Below, in pieces: positions 22,898-35,700 of a stretch of DNA of 64,000 bases. Made by a program: the position numbers and the translations under genes. The notes under the pieces were generated by a model. It had not been told where the DNA came from. It saw only the letters and a list, made by a program, of their open reading frames with translations, and searched no databases. How positions within the stretch are numbered: position 1 is the stretch's first letter; every line of letters begins with the position of its first letter. Source of the DNA: Sceloporus undulatus (taxonomy: Eukaryota > Chordata > Lepidosauria > Squamata > Phrynosomatidae); NCBI RefSeq assembly GCF_019175285.1, contig NC_056526.1, positions 121,394,599-121,458,598 of the forward strand, given 5' to 3'.

Positions 22898-25315
22898 CTA
22901 TTATTATTATTTATATTCTGCCTTTAACTAAAGGTGCATCTTCTTACTTGGTGCATGTATTCAATGGCATTTAGTCGCCTGTTCTGTACAAAGGCAAGCC
23001 TGCAGATATTGGTTCATATGCTCTGAATCCATGTGCCCACACTGTAAATATACTCTATTTACAGTGAGAAGCATTGGTATCAATATGAAGCAGTTAATGT
23101 TAATAGGAAGACAGAAGGTAATTAATTCAGAATCAGTTATGCAAGCTTTTCTATTTCTAGCATAATATGGTAATACTCCCCCATTCCCCGTAGGCAGAAG
23201 ACTTGTGCATGACATAGAAAAAAAATAATGCCAGTTAGAGATCTTTTACAGCACTCTGATTTAAAAGGAAAGGTGTTTTATCACTGTACAAAATCCTGCA
23301 CTGTTAATGAAAAGGGTGGGCAAGCTCTAGCCAAAGTGAAGCACTTGATTCCAGTGGGACAGAAAGTAAGCACATTGTTAGTTCTTGAACTATGTTGTAT
23401 GTGCCTGACTGTCCATGATCTTGCCATTATTTTTACCTGTGACTTGGTAAAATGTACAACTAAACACAGACCCCCCCCCCAAAAAAAAAACCCTCCTGGC
23501 AATGTCAGCTAACTGTACTATTAACCCAGGTGTATGTATCAGTAAGTATTTATGGTATGTGTGCCTATTCTCTTCATATCTTGCTGCTTTGAGGCATCCC
23601 TCCACAAAACAGTCATTCAGCTTGCCAGTCCTAATCGTTCACTCAGGTTGTCCTAGCAGTTGTCTTTCTGGTGGTGGAAATGCAATTTATGTAATGCACT
23701 CCCAAGGGATGACAGTGTGACCCTTTCCTCAACATACAACACATACCTCTGCCTCCCCAAAATGTATATGTTGATGATTTCCTATTTATAAAGCACACTG
23801 CAGTCATGTCTGTGAACTCAAGTGTGATCAAATGCATTTTTATTTCTAGGCAATTTGTACAGCAGGCAGATTGAAATTGATGGAGAGCTGTTTGCAATTC
23901 AAGTCCAAGACACTCCTGGAGTCCAGGTGAGTTGGTTCTTCTGATTACTTGTTAATGTCCGTCACCATTTAAAAAGAAGCCTCAGTTTTGGTACCTTTCA
24001 ACAAACCCAGTGTTTGGTCTGTTCACTCAGAGCAGCCCCAGCTTTGGATACTGGAGTTTTTCTAGCTACACTGAATAGGCTTTTGTAGCTAGTAAGCAGG
24101 ATTGTAAACAGTCAGTGCTTGACAAACGGTCTGTATACAGTCCCCTGACAGTAAAAGAAAACAACCCACAATTTCAACTGAACTTTTGTCCACTTGGACA
24201 CAGCCATCTTGTTGGGGAAGACTGCTTTTCTTAAATGGAAAGGTTGTTAATGTGTTAAGAATGGTTCATTGGAAAAGTAAGGAGCGCTCCATTTTTATTA
24301 TGCTAGCAAAGTGCACGGGAAATCTGGGAAGAAATTTTATTGCTATGGCCTAATCAGCTTTAGTTTCATAAACATACACAAGAGAAACAAAAAGGCACAG
24401 TACCAGCAGCTGCACTCATTAAAATTTGTTAGGAGTTGATCTTATACTGTGGAAAGTTTGAATGTATAGACATGAGTAAGGTCAGATTTTGCCTTTTTGA
24501 ACTGGGCAAATCTCCAACTTCAGTGTTTCCAGCTCATACTGTTGTTCTTTCCCCGCTCCGCTCCCGACTTGCTGTCTAGCCAGTTAATTTCCCATTTTGT
24601 GGCACGACAAAGTCTTTCCTCTATGTATACAGTTCAACATGGGTCAATTTTCCACCTGAATATGTGGAAAACTTCAGAATAATCTAGTGTAGATTTTTTT
24701 TCTTTTGAGGAACTGGGTGAACAATTTTATGAAGGAGGATGAAGAACTACACTTCAGGAAAGCATGTAATACCAATATTATCTCATGCTGCTTTCAGTTC
24801 TTCCTTTGCAACCAAATAATGTTTCCATTGTTGCACTCTTATTTCAGGTCCATGGACACAGCCTGGAGTGTAATGAGCAGCTGAACCGATGCATTCGCTG
24901 GGCAGATGCAATTGTGATCGTTTTTTCAATCACAGACTATAAGAGTTATGAGCTACTCAGTCACTTCCACCAGCACATACGACACTTGCATCCAGGAAAC
25001 AGAGTGCCTGTGGTGGTTGTAGCCAACAAAGCAGACCTCCTCCATATTAAAGAGGTGGAACCCCAACATGGACTTCAGCTGGCTAGCATGCTGGGCTGTA
25101 CTTTCTATGAAGTGTCTGTTAGTGAGAACTATAAAGAAGTCTTCAATGCATTTCATAGCCTGTGCAAAGATGTCTGTAAGCAACAAACCACCAGCACACC
25201 AGAGAAGAGGAGAAGCTCCCTCATTCCAAGACCAAAGTCACCCAACATGCAGGATCTGAAGAGAAGGTTTAAGCAAGCCTTATCTGCCAAAGTGAGGACT
25301 GTTACCTCTGTCTGA
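20040..25315 (+). CDS. RASL11B: RASL11B, Ras-like small GTPase (four coding exons, 243 aa)
   Basis: Join 20040-20169, 22089-22145, 23850-23926 and 24848-25315. All introns are GT-AG and the frame is continuous to a TGA at 25313-25315. The protein starts [14 protein letters not shown], matching the RASL11B amino end, and ends [18 protein letters not shown], the typical RASL11B carboxyl end. It has a P-loop GASGVGKT (residues 36-43), DTPG in place of Ras DTAG (83-86), NKAD (148-151) and EVSVSE (176-181). It lacks a CAAX box, so it is probably not prenylated. By alignment, the Ras switch I Thr35 site is Asn61 and the Gln61 site is Val87, so GTP cycling should differ from Ras. Human RASL11B is about 248 residues; the difference lies mainly in the Gly-rich stretch before the G domain. 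The family is cytosolic with poorly known effectors. RASL11A is the alternative, but the amino end, the tail and the SCFD2 neighbour favour RASL11B. Confidence 0.96.
20198..20366. mobile_element. Near-perfect hairpin MITE in RASL11B intron 1
   Basis: The arms 20198-20266 and 20298-20366 are inverted repeats with 4 mismatches in 69 bp. They begin GTCCGCATTGGGGAGATAA. The 31-bp loop holds TGAGGTGCCACAACC. The element starts 29 bases past the exon 1 donor. The high arm identity suggests a fairly recent insertion. Confidence 0.85.
20512..20692 (-). repeat. Sauria-type SINE in RASL11B intron 1
   Basis: GTCTGCCTTCAAGTTGTGTG, then GTGTTCAGAGAGGAGGTTTG and GGGATTCAAGCCCTGCTCTC, follow the minus-strand SINE order. 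Confidence 0.7.
20700..21125. repeat. Cluster of GTAGCACCTTTGAGAC repeats, mixed orientation
   Basis: Two direct copies (20726-20840 and 20876-20995) share AGTTGGCAGTATGAGCTTTC-like and TCAGTCTAATGCATCT motifs. A third, inverted, partial copy follows (21045-21085, GCCAACTTCTTTCTTTCTGC). A further copy lies at 21735-21880. The family is unclassified. Confidence 0.65.
21445..21580. repeat. Clustered TA, GA and GT microsatellites
   Basis: (TA)n at 21446-21471, (GA)n at 21472-21495 and (GT)n at 21555-21575, all in RASL11B intron 1. Confidence 0.85.
21735..21880. repeat. GTAGCACCTTTGAGAC-family repeat
   Basis: TTGAAGCACCTTTGTGACTA and AGTTGGCAGCATGAGCTTTC match the cluster at 20700-21125. Confidence 0.6.
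22089..22145 (+). CDS. RASL11B: RASL11B coding exon 2
   Basis: A 57-bp exon encoding [19 protein letters not shown], which is helix 1 and switch I. The acceptor is CATTCCAG|CCCTGG and the donor GCAG|GTAAGG. The residue count and both split codons agree with exons 1 and 3. The 19-residue block is identical to the human sequence as I remember it. Confidence 0.95.
22590..22724. mobile_element. Palindromic MITE in RASL11B intron 2
   Basis: CACACTGCAGAAATAATCCG and GGATTATTTCTGCAGTGTGG are the inverted ends. It is a shortened copy of the family at 10163. Confidence 0.75.
22808..22817. other. Assembly gap (10 N)
   Basis: Ten undetermined bases directly before an AAT run in RASL11B intron 2. The true length here is unknown. 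Confidence 0.99.
22818..22896. repeat. (AAT)n then (ATT)n inverted microsatellite
   Basis: About 16 AAT units turn directly into about 10 ATT units, so the array can fold on itself. It abuts the gap. Confidence 0.9.
23850..23926 (+). CDS. RASL11B: RASL11B coding exon 3
   Basis: A 77-bp exon encoding [18 protein letters not shown] and then VQDTPGVQ, that is beta 2, beta 3 and the G3 loop. The acceptor is TTTCTAG|GCAATT and the donor CCAG|GTGAGT. It ends on a codon boundary after residue 88. DTPG replaces the Ras DTAG motif, as is usual in RASL11 proteins. Confidence 0.95.
23927..24847 (+). other. RASL11B intron 3
   Basis: Apparently unique sequence with GT-AG ends. No repeat was recognised, unlike introns 1 and 2. 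Confidence 0.7.
24848..25315 (+). CDS. RASL11B: RASL11B coding exon 4 (terminal)
   Basis: The last coding exon encodes residues 89-243. The acceptor is ATTTCAG|GTCCAT. It holds the region [18 protein letters not shown], the G4 motif NKAD, the G5 region EVSVSE and a basic tail with [18 protein letters not shown]. The open frame extends upstream to 24785, but those bases are intron: the homology starts exactly at the AG. Confidence 0.96.
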   Translation, partial: VHGHSLECNEQLNRCIRWADAIVIVFSITDYKSYELLSHFHQHIRHLHPGNRVPVVVVANKADLLHIKEVEPQHGLQLASMLGCTFYEVSVSENYKEVFNAFHSLCKDVCKQQTTSTPEKRRSSLIPRPKSPNMQDLKRRFKQALSAKVRTVTSV

Positions 25316-26475
25316 CAGCTCAAATTACATGGGAGGGGTTTTTCTTTCCCAGGACATAATCATAGAGTTTCAGCTCTGGAACATTAATTGCTGGCATTAC
25401 TACATACGAAGAAGGGCAAGAGAGAGCAAAGAGGGTTCAGATGTTGTTTGAACAGCTGTGGACATAAAACATTGTGTAGCGGAGGAACGACATTGAAGTT
25501 TGAGCAATGTCTTAAAGAAGCAGTTGACGGTGTGCGTTCATGCTGAACATTGAATGTTGACTGAACAAACTGACAATACTTTCATGTTCTGTAGTGGGGC
25601 TTGCACCATGTTGATATCTATACTATCCTGTCACTTCAACTGCAGTGGAGGACAGGACAGTATTCTGAATGGTACCTTTCTAATGGGGAGCCACTTGTGT
25701 TTACATCTGTTACAAATATTTTTGGTGTTGAATGAAGGTTAGTTTCTTTTGTAGTGCTCTTTGCAGCCTTAAATCACCTGTGGCTTAGAGGCAGTTCTCT
25801 CACTGATTCAGCATAACAAAGCCCATGTGTAAAAACTACTGAGCATTACTAAGTGACTGTACTTTTGACCATATAATGAGGCATTTTATACCAAAAAAAA
25901 AAAAAGAGCCAGTTTGGTGTAAATTTTTACACTTGACATTTACTCTCACAGTCTAAGACACTAGTGTCTTAATCAGGCTTCAAAGACAGGTCATCTGCTG
26001 TCATGCTGAATTTACTTCCAGGTTCATCTTCAAATGTTGTTGTTGTAGTATTGATTACAATTACTGTAAGATGCCACTGAAGCACTCTGGCCATAGATAC
26101 AACTTCCGTTACTTTCAATCTAGTACAATTTCATTTTCTTTTTTTCTTTTGCTGTTGTCTGTGAAGCTGTTTTTTCTTGGTTGAGCCATATCTTCAGCTA
26201 GTGCATGAGGAACATTCCACTGATGCATAAGTCTGTCACTAACAGTTATGTTAGTTGTATAAAAGCTGAATCATCAGGCTTGTCACATAGAGCCAGCAGG
26301 ATTTGGGTTGAGGGCTACAAGCCTGACCGCTATTCCCCCAGTGCACTTTACAAAAGAGAAAAAGAACACCATGCTCTTTCTTTAACCTGTAACTTATTTT
26401 TTTTTACTGATAGCAACTTACACAGAACACAACTTTTACATTATGTTTCATAATTAAACAATGTTTTCTCATATG
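25316..26475 (+). other. RASL11B: RASL11B 3' UTR (end inferred)
   Basis: About 1.16 kb of A+T-rich sequence follows the stop codon without any repeat I recognise. It contains a short poly(A) run near 25892 and a TTG repeat near 26036. An ATTAAA hexamer at 26453-26458, followed by a T/G-rich stretch at about 26475-26490, is the best visible cleavage signal. That hexamer sets the inferred 3' end; transcript ends cannot be proven from sequence alone. Confidence 0.55.
26453..26458 (+). terminator. Candidate polyadenylation signal of RASL11B (ATTAAA)
   Basis: ATTAAA is the commonest variant of AATAAA. A GT-rich element (TTATTGTGTTTTC) lies about 20-30 bases downstream. I saw no better signal between the stop codon and this point. 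Confidence 0.4.
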
Positions 26476-26777
26476 ATTATTGTGTTTTCATCTGCAACTA
26501 CCTCAAGTTTATGAAAATGGGATGGTGATGGTAAGACCCACAGTGCCTGAAAGGCATGGAAACGACCTAAAGTTACAATAGAATTTAAAGACATTTATTA
26601 AATCATGGAACATACAAGAGGGGTGTAGTGTCACTAATTGTGATAGCACAAGTACAGATTATCAGTCCTTACTTTCTCTTCAAAGATGTAACTGTGCTAA
26701 GTCACCCCCTTCTCAATATTGCTTACTGGTGCTATTTTGCGAAGAGAGTCTGTTCTACTTGTTCCATTCTAAAAGAA

Positions 26778-26880
26778 AAACGGCTCTCCAGATGTTGCTG
26801 GACTGCAACATCTGTGAGCCTTAGCCAGCATAACAATGGTAAAGAATGCTGGGAGTGCAGACCAATATCTGGAGAATACA
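26778..26880. repeat. Short hAT-like MITE family
   Basis: CTCCAGATGTTGCTGGACTG and the right end CAGACCAATATCTGGAG are decayed inverted ends. Confidence 0.6.
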
Positions 26881-28066
26881 CTTTGCTCATTCTTATACTA
26901 GAACATCCTGGGGTTGCTCTTATTAAACACAGGAGGGATACCTCCCATGAAGTGGAAGGTTCTCTTTGCTACGCTACAGTGGGACAGCTCTTAGCTAAAG
27001 CATACAACCAGGCTATAAATCTGTATTTCTAGTCCTTTGAGGATTATTAATTTAAGCTCGCAAGTGATGGCTGCATGAGTTGAACATAGCATAGTCTCTT
27101 GGTGACATGTAATGTATCATTGTTTTTGTGAATCAGCACTTACGGTTTGAGTTTCACCCCCAGCCTTCAGGTTAAGTGCTGGCTGTCTCCATCACACAGC
27201 AATCATGAACAGTGTATAGGCGTATCCATTCAAGGAGGATGGAATTCATCTATCTACACAGTCCACCTTCAAAACCTCCCCAGCAAACTGGGGGCAACAA
27301 TGAACACAGCCAACTTGTGATAGAAGAATGGTTCATGGAAGGAAACCTACCAGGCATCTGACAAGAAGACAGAACTGATAGGCATGGTTTCTGTACTATG
27401 CCTGCTTTCATGCTTTAAAAATTTTCAAGACAGACTCTATTAACACTGTGTGAAAGGAATGCAATAGTAACCATGGAAACTGCCAGTTTTTGCCTGTCCT
27501 TCCTAAGCAGTTCAGAAAAATAGCTTTACACATCAACTTGGTCTTATTTGTCATTGGTCTATTATACCAATGCATCCAATTATTATTGCCATAAATAAAT
27601 GGACAACAGTGTGTCTCTTTCTCTAATGGTTGAAAAGCAGGCCTTTGCTCTTTTCCATTAGCCAAGGTGTCAGAGTGCAGCCAAATTTAGATCCTCTCCC
27701 CAAAGACTACAAAGACTACAATCTGTATCTGTTAGACTGGAGAAGACCTAAACTTGTCTTTGTAACATCTTGTCAAAATAAAGCTGCTGCAATGGGTTAC
27801 ACTTATAAAGGCAAGTGTCTAGCTGTATTCTACAACATCAAAACAATTCAGCAAAAATATCATTACCTGATCGAAGTAAAACCAAATATGCAGTTCAGGA
27901 ATAAAATATATGCCATATGCCAGCTTCTTAGGCTGCTATATGACATGTTTTCTAAACTTAAGCTGTTCTGCTACTGTTATTTGGAAACTAAGAAAAAGTC
28001 AAGCCATACCCTTGGCATTAAATCTTCTATAATTATTACCTCCTCCTTATATAACAGGAAGGAAAG

Positions 28067-28286
28067 GTCCAAAACACACTGCAGAAATAATTCACTCTGA
28101 GACCACTTTAACTGTCCTGGCTCAATGGTAAGGAATTCTGGGAACTGTAGGTTTGTGAGACATTTAGCCTTCTCTGTCAGAGAGCTCTGGTGCCACAACA
28201 AACTACAATTCCCAGGATTCCCTAGCACTCAGCCAGGGCAGTTAAAGCAGTCTCAAACTGGATTATTTCTGCAGTGTGTTTTGGTT
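28067..28286. mobile_element. Palindromic MITE between RASL11B and SCFD2
   Basis: CCAAAACACACTGCAGAAAT and its complement at the right end (TTTCTGCAGTGTGTTTTGG) bound a 220-bp palindrome of the family at 10163. It is the best-preserved copy of that family here. Confidence 0.85.
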
Positions 28287-29611
28287 CCAAGAAATACAAA
28301 GTAAAGAAAAATTTATGTTCCATCTGCTAAACCCTTGGGCAGCCTGGGAATATTCCAATTGTGGCTGTGATCATGAATATCTTTCATTCTAAAATATTTA
28401 GTAGGCTCTAAGGGCCTCTGGCAACTGGAGATAGGGTTGAACAGCATACTGTGACTGTCCTGGACTCTGGATGAGGAAAGCTCTAAGACCAAAATATATA
28501 ATGGACCAGGATAAGATGACTCCCTTTGGACAGAAAACCAGCACATCAGGAAGGCATGGCAGAACCCTCTTTCTGACATGCATTTTCTAAGTAAAGGGAA
28601 GATGTGTGAAGTATTTGTTCTGAAATTATAACATCCAAGAATAGCTTTATCACTTGATTCTACTGAACTAGGGGCCTAGATGACCAGCTCCTGATGGTGT
28701 TCATTTCTGGTACTTCTAAAAAAATCTCAAATCTTCAGTTGGCTACCTGGCTATCTAATCCACAAATCAACCACACTGGGATGGTTTTGTAATGCCTAGT
28801 TAGCTATCAAAGGCCACACCTTCATCTTCCATGTAGATGGTTTACCACCTATAGAGCACCAGCTGAGAGGGTGACTTCATGTGGGATCAATGGGAGATGG
28901 AGAACTGTTAGAAAACAATTGACAGTACTTTTCATTTTATGCCTGTTGGCTGGGATTGGGTTACCACTAGAAAATTTACCAAATATTTGAAGCAACATAC
29001 CTTGAATAATATGAAGATATTAAGGCACATGCACCATCAGGGACATATGTATTTAAGACTACATTTTCTATTTGATGGTTGAATAACTTGGCATTTTGTC
29101 CTGATGGCTTCTTCAATCACAAGCCAACTAGAAAACCTGTAGAAGACTAGAAAAGAAGCTGAAGAAAAAGCTCACTACAGTATAAAAGAGGGAGCTCCTG
29201 TAGCTTTCTGCAATTGTTCTACAGTGTTCCTATGTAACTGTCATAGGCAGTGGTGTTTACCCCCTACAGGTGCCAGAAAGAGCAACCCATGTCAACTAGC
29301 TAGAAAGAAAGAATTTCAGCTCAATGCAACATTACTGCAAAGAGAGGAACTGAATGTCAGCTTGACGTCACTGAAGAAATGAATGAATGTGCAAGTGCTC
29401 TTCTCATGTAGCTACTCTTCTTTCCAGACAGCTATCAAATCAATTTTTCTAATGTCAAAATCAAGGTCGTGGATAATTTCAGAGCCTTTCACTTTTTAAA
29501 GAATATCTAAAGGGACAGAAGGGAACAAGTTTGATATTTTCTTCAAGTTTGTGTCTGTCATGGGGGAAAAGGTGGATAGATGCTCATCTTAATTGACAAA
29601 TTCTCTATTCA

Positions 29612-29704
29612 TCAGATACCAATGTCTGGCTGGAGACGGTCTGTGGCAAACAGCAACTCCAGACTGTTAAGCGGTGTCAGGAGAGTTGTGGAGAGCACAA
29701 TTAC
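29612..29704 (-). CDS. SCFD2: SCFD2 terminal coding exon
   Basis: The last 30 residues, VIVLSTTLLTPLNSLELL then FATDRLQPDIGI, followed by TGA. The acceptor (minus sense) is CTCAAACAG|GTAATT. It matches the human tail, which ends in ELLFATDRLHPDLGF. Frame and phase follow directly from the preceding exon. I could not choose a polyadenylation signal in the - strand sequence below 29611. Confidence 0.93.
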   Translation of the reverse strand, partial: VIVLSTTLLTPLNSLELLFATDRLQPDIGI

Positions 29705-32700
29705 CTGTTTGAGAAAAGAGAAATTACATACATATATTTTAGAGAAACTAATTCCCTCTCTCTGTCCCCAACAGAGACTGCAAAGTGTCAGATACACTTA
29801 ATGACAAAGGAGTTGTGTTTCTTTGGGCAAGTAGAGCTTAGCTAAAGCTGTTATGTGCTCAGCATATAATTACAAGTAAGCCTACTACTACTGGAAGCAC
29901 TACAATAATCAGCAGTATACCCCATTTCTAACCTGAATCATCTATCTCCACAATGCATAGACTGTTGCCAGTTTGGCAATGATGAGAGATGGTGGAAGCT
30001 GTAGCTTACCAGCACCTGGAAAGCCATGGGTTTCTTGCTGTTCTTCTAGACTAGGGGTGGGCAAAATTTGGCCCTCCAGGGTACTTTTTTCTGGCCCCCA
30101 GAAGTCAATCCCCCCCCCCCGTTTTTTGTCCCCAAATGCCTTCTAGGGGGTATGGAACATTACGTTTTTGCACACACACATGGACCATGTTAGGCTCCAG
30201 ATCTTCCTTGAAATTCGATATGAAGAGGAGATAATTTTTTCTAACTTCCTGTTGTTAGAAGAAAAAAAAAGGCTTCTCCTGGGCTAAAATATCCTAGGAA
30301 GGTATTTTGAAATGAAAATGTTCCCCATGCCCCCTAAAGGACTGTTGTGAGAAAGTTTTGATCTTTGTGTGTGTGTGTGTGTTGTTGGGGATGCATTAGG
30401 TGAATATTTTCAATCCGTGGATGATTGAATCTGTGGATAAAAAAATCCAAGGATAAGGAGGGCTGACTGTAAATCTTGTTATGACTATTAAGACATTAAG
30501 TCTCATTGATTTTATCTGTTCTTACTCTCAGGTAAGAGTGTACTTACACACAGCCTTAAGGCAAGCCTAATGTATTTTTTTCCATTTATTTCTCTTATTA
30601 TTCTTTCCTTCTAGCTAGAACTACTTACAATAATCATGGTCATTTTTACAAGATAGCTTTGTGCTTCTCTCATATATTTCTAGGTATTCAACAATATTCC
30701 AAATAAGCTTTGTTTATATAATCAGCATTATCTCTTTATTTGCTAATGTCATGTCACGTGAACTACACATTGTTCTCATCTTTATTTAATTGTCATTTAC
30801 TTGCATGCCAAGTAAGTACTGAGAAGTGCTAGCATCTGCTGAGCAACCCATTGCCTGTTGTTGAAAATACTTTAGTGTTTTAAGGTTCTAATCCAACCCC
30901 TATTTAAAAGGAACATTAGGGTGTTGCTTGAATGAACAGGTATGCCGATATCTGTGTTTTTATCTTACCTAATATTTATAAGTGACTGATAGAAGTTTTG
31001 GATAAACACCTTCTAAGAATGCCAGGCTCTTAGAAAACATAATCTCCAGCAGGTGGTCAATATTCAAAGACCCGAAGAAATCCAGGTCAATCCCAGAAAC
31101 TTTATGTAGGAAAGAAACGTGTTCTCTCTCTCTCTCCACACTCCAGACTCACCTTCCCTCCACTTTAAAACCCTCTCAGCTCTAAATGTAACAGCTTTAC
31201 AAAGTGAGTGAGTGCTAGTAAAAGCCACTAAATACATTTTGAATTCTTTGTCTCACAGGGTGACCAGTTGCTGGTGGGGTCAAGCCTAAGCAAAGCAACA
31301 CCAGATCCCATGTCACTCCTTGTCAAACTTCAATCCCTCTCAGATAGTAAGCCCAAAGCCTGGCTACATAGTTTTCACTCTCCTCGATCATTAAGACTTT
31401 GCTTATCTTTCAAGTCACAGTAATACATTTGGAGTCTGGATTAACTTGTCCATCAGTGTACTGCAAATTCAAGGTCTGCCTGAGACCACAAGGAATTTGA
31501 TTCACTACGCTAAGAAGATAATTGAGAAGTTAAATGCAAAAAGACATGTTATCAGATGAAAATGTGTTGCGAGAGAAGGTATTTAAGACACAGGAATGAT
31601 TAAATGACCTCTTAACTCAAGAATGCCATTAACACAGAGAAGGCATACTCTCCACCTCCATAGGGGCTCAGCAGTACTTGCCCACCCCCTCCCACTTCAG
31701 TATTTTCACTAATCAAACATGTGACCTGTATGATTTATAACAGCAAATGTTTGCATTCCATTTGTAGAGCACAAACATATTATTTATGTACTCAGGGTTA
31801 GAATAAGTAAGAATTCAGCCTGAAGTGATGAAGCCTTGAGGAAAACCATTGTAAATGTCCTCTCCTAGTAGCAGATGAAGATAAATTAGTCAGCTACTGA
31901 TGGCACTGGTTCTGAGAAAGAGTTACGAATCCTTTGGCATTTCTTTGTGTCTGTAAAATGTTTTAAAGTTGTAGCCACTGGCTACAACCATGAGTACACC
32001 CTAAAGTTTTTGTCACCCCCTGCCCAGTTTTACAGATGTTCATGGTAACTCTTACTGTGCATACAGAAAAATTGACACTCTCATTCAGATCTCTACTTCG
32101 TGAAGGCTGAAAAGCAAGACCTCAGATATTCAAAAGCAGTAGTAAAATCAAGTAAATTAAAACCAGTGGTTCCCAGATGTTGTTGAATGCCAAGTTACAA
32201 AAACTCTAGCCAACATGGCCAACGGTCAGAGATCTTGTAGTCCAAAAACATCTGGGAATTCAAATTTAGAACCATTGTTTTAGGACTCTGGGCTTACTTC
32301 TCCTCTAAATTTTAGATGCTAATGTGAATTAATTCACCGTCTCCAAAATGTAATAAATAATAATTTCTTCATTTGTGGACCCCTACTGCTTTTTCTGTTG
32401 AGAAGTACCCTGAACTTCCATGACAATATTCTGTCCCAATGGCATCATGATTTAAAATTGGTTGGGAGATTATAATAGGAAACTGGCAACCTATCATCTT
32501 TTCATAGTGCTTAACTCTTAGAATCTGTTCGTTTCAAAAGAGTTCAGCATCACATCTTCACTGAATGTGGCAGGATGATATAAAAAATGCAGGTATGTCC
32601 CCATATTCTTCATCGTAGTTCTATCCACTATCACCAGTTCCTGCTTGGCCTGCATCTTTCTTACATCCCTGGGTCCTCAATATACAATCAGCAATATAGT

Positions 32701-35700
32701 AGGACAGCACACCTTGTCACAGACTGTTTAAACCATTTCACCTACTTTCCTAAGTAACTTGCTTTCATCTAGTTTCCTTCCCTTATTTTTCTAGGGAAAT
32801 TGCACCAATTCCTCACCTATTTTTCTGCTCATCTGCAAAGTGTTCTATTTTATTTAAGTTCTTAATCAAGTCTTTGTGACCATCAAAAGTTCAGCATCAC
32901 ATCTTCACTGAATGTGGCAGGATGATATCAAAATGCAGGTATGTTCTTATTATTCCTAAGAAACTGTCAGCATTCTTAAGAGTCCTGTACCTGTACTCCA
33001 GGCTTCTGTGCTGTTATAAGGTCCTTTACCATTTTGACTTCAGACACTGTCACTCCACCAACCATGAAGATGATCACCAGTGAATGATCAGCAGGGTGAG
33101 GGCGACTCACCTATGAAAAGAACATTTTAAAAAAGTTGTTTATGCAGCCTTGTGAAATAATCCGTCAAATATTCCTAAACACACACACACTTTTTTTTTA
33201 AAATAGTCTGCTGGGGCCTAGCAGACAAAGGATGGATGGATTAGACTTCCCCTTCTTAGTAGCTTGTCTGGTTTTTATCATCTATGCAGACTTCTTCCTC
33301 CACCAACTCATTCACTTGCCTACATGCAATTCTATGTTGCTCATGGCTGCAAGGTGAATTCCATTTCCTGCTTCTATCTACTTATGATCTACTTATGATT
33401 ATCATGATTAACTTTGAGACAGCTGGAAATTTGGTTAGGCCATTATTACTTGGCAATAACAAGGCATCCACATGGCCGCCTCCTAAGACATCTCTAGGCT
33501 GATAATCAGGAAGCTAAAAGAAAAATAACAGCCATTCTTCTTTCTCCAAGTGCAGAAACACTTTAAAAAGTGAATGCCTACATGTCTTTCTAATGAAAAA
33601 CATGCCAATTAAAATATTGCTTGCCTGCTCTTTAAAATCTTTCTTTCTTGCTCTTGAGCAATATGTATGAAGCTTCTGCATGAAGTTATTAAGAGTCCCA
33701 TAAAATAACATTTATTTGTTCTTTTATCTTAGCAGTTTTTAAAATAAAGATATATAAAAAAGAAATGTTTAGAAGGTCTGACAGCGTTGTTGTTGCTCTG
33801 TGCTATTACTGGCAAGTTTGACATTTCATATTTTTTTAAAGGTAAGCTTGCAAGCCCCCTTAAGTCTCTGCATTTCTCCTCTCATGTTTTGACATATTGT
33901 CGGATTGTACTGAATAAGGCACAGAACTAGAACCGTAAAACATTATGTCCAAAGAATATGAACAAAGAACCAAGATGGCAGGTACAGAAAAAATGTGTCG
34001 GAACTGGATCTGGACAATTAGCTTAGAACTGGGATGCTCTTGGCTAAGTCATACTCTTTCACTACTGACACCTTGTTTGGAAAGAAGGAACTGCAGCCTC
34101 TAAGCACACTCTTGATGTGAACATGACAAAGTGCTATAAAAGTCTCTGGCTATAATTCAGTGCATATTTAAATGCACTTAAGGGCACTTAGTTCAGTTGG
34201 GCTTAAGGATATCAAAAATGTGCACTGGGTTGTGATCATGGATTAAAATTGCAATAATTAACAAAAAAAAAAAACCCTATTCTGATGCCATTACTATAGC
34301 ACAGTTTTTGTCAATTACATGGCAACTATTTAACACATTTTTGCAGACTAAATGGTCTGTTACCTTTATCAATAGCCAATTACAATTACATCCAAAACCC
34401 ACAAAACAGCGATACCTTCCTTGGACCAACCAAAAATGCACAATATACATCACGCAAATGTTCAAACCTCTACTGCCTTCTTCTTTAAACGTGTTAAAAT
34501 TGTATAGGAGGAGGAGAAGAATGACTATATTAGAGTCACTGTCCTATATTTTGTCAAGATTTATTTTTGTTGTTGTCACTTAAGATGGTCTGGAGGGATA
34601 TCAATTAGTAGAGGCCACTCTTCTCTTCAGCAACAACAAAAACAGCATCTTGACAATATTTATGCCTTTGACCCTAAACCGTGTAATATATGAATAGGGT
34701 GGATCTACTTCCTTTAATGAAAATGTTAAGAATGTGGAGCTGACTGAAGGAGAAGGAAGAGAGAATGGGGAGAAGAGTGAAAGAGAAACTTCTAAACCCC
34801 ACACAGTGAGGGGGGGGAAAAATCTTGTAATGGGATTTTTTGTATGCATTTGTCCCACTAATATTAGTAAAAGCTCTGTGATTGGGTTGAGCCCATTGGG
34901 TTTTCTAGAGAGACCTTCCCAAATACAAGGCTGAGTATCTTCTTCAAGACTGGTCTATTTTGTTACCACAAAAAGAAGTAGCATCATGCTCAGGATCACA
35001 GTAACCCAGTCAGACTGCACATGATGTGTGATGAAGGCAGTCGACAGCATATCTGCTGCTCTAAATTTCTGCTTGGAAAGCTTGCACAAATGGTTGGGCA
35101 TGATCTTCCCTGTAGCAAAATAAGATATTTTTACCTGGGCAAGCATGTTGTAGAGGAAAAGAGAGATGTAATTTGATTAGTGTATAGCTTATTTCACTCT
35201 TTCTGTATCTTTTCAATTTAAATCGAATGATATACCTTCATTAAATTTAAATATCAAACCAAACGAATCCATAGGTTAATTTAACCTTCTTAGCTTTGGT
35301 TATCTGATACAAACTCCATATTTTGTTCTCTATTGCAGTCATCTTCATTCAGACCATTTAGCTTTAAGTCTAGACTCTTCTGTGTCAGCCCTAATATGCT
35401 TTTTTTTTTTTTTAAAAAATCTTCTTAAGAAGAAAGATTAGTAGGAGCTGTTTTTGCCTCACAACAAAGTTGTTTTCCTTAAGATAGACATCTCAGTCAA
35501 GTGGTCTATCCAGGTGCAGAGCTCTTGAACTCAGAGAGAGTTTAAAATTTGCATGGTTAATTGGCAATCAGATAATGGCCACCAACAGAGAAGGGGGGAG
35601 CAGACAGATAGCGTGTAGGTGATGCTCTTCCTTCCTCTCTCTCCGAGTCTCTCTTTTTCTCCCCCCCCCCCCAACACTGTCTTTTTTATTTATATTTATT

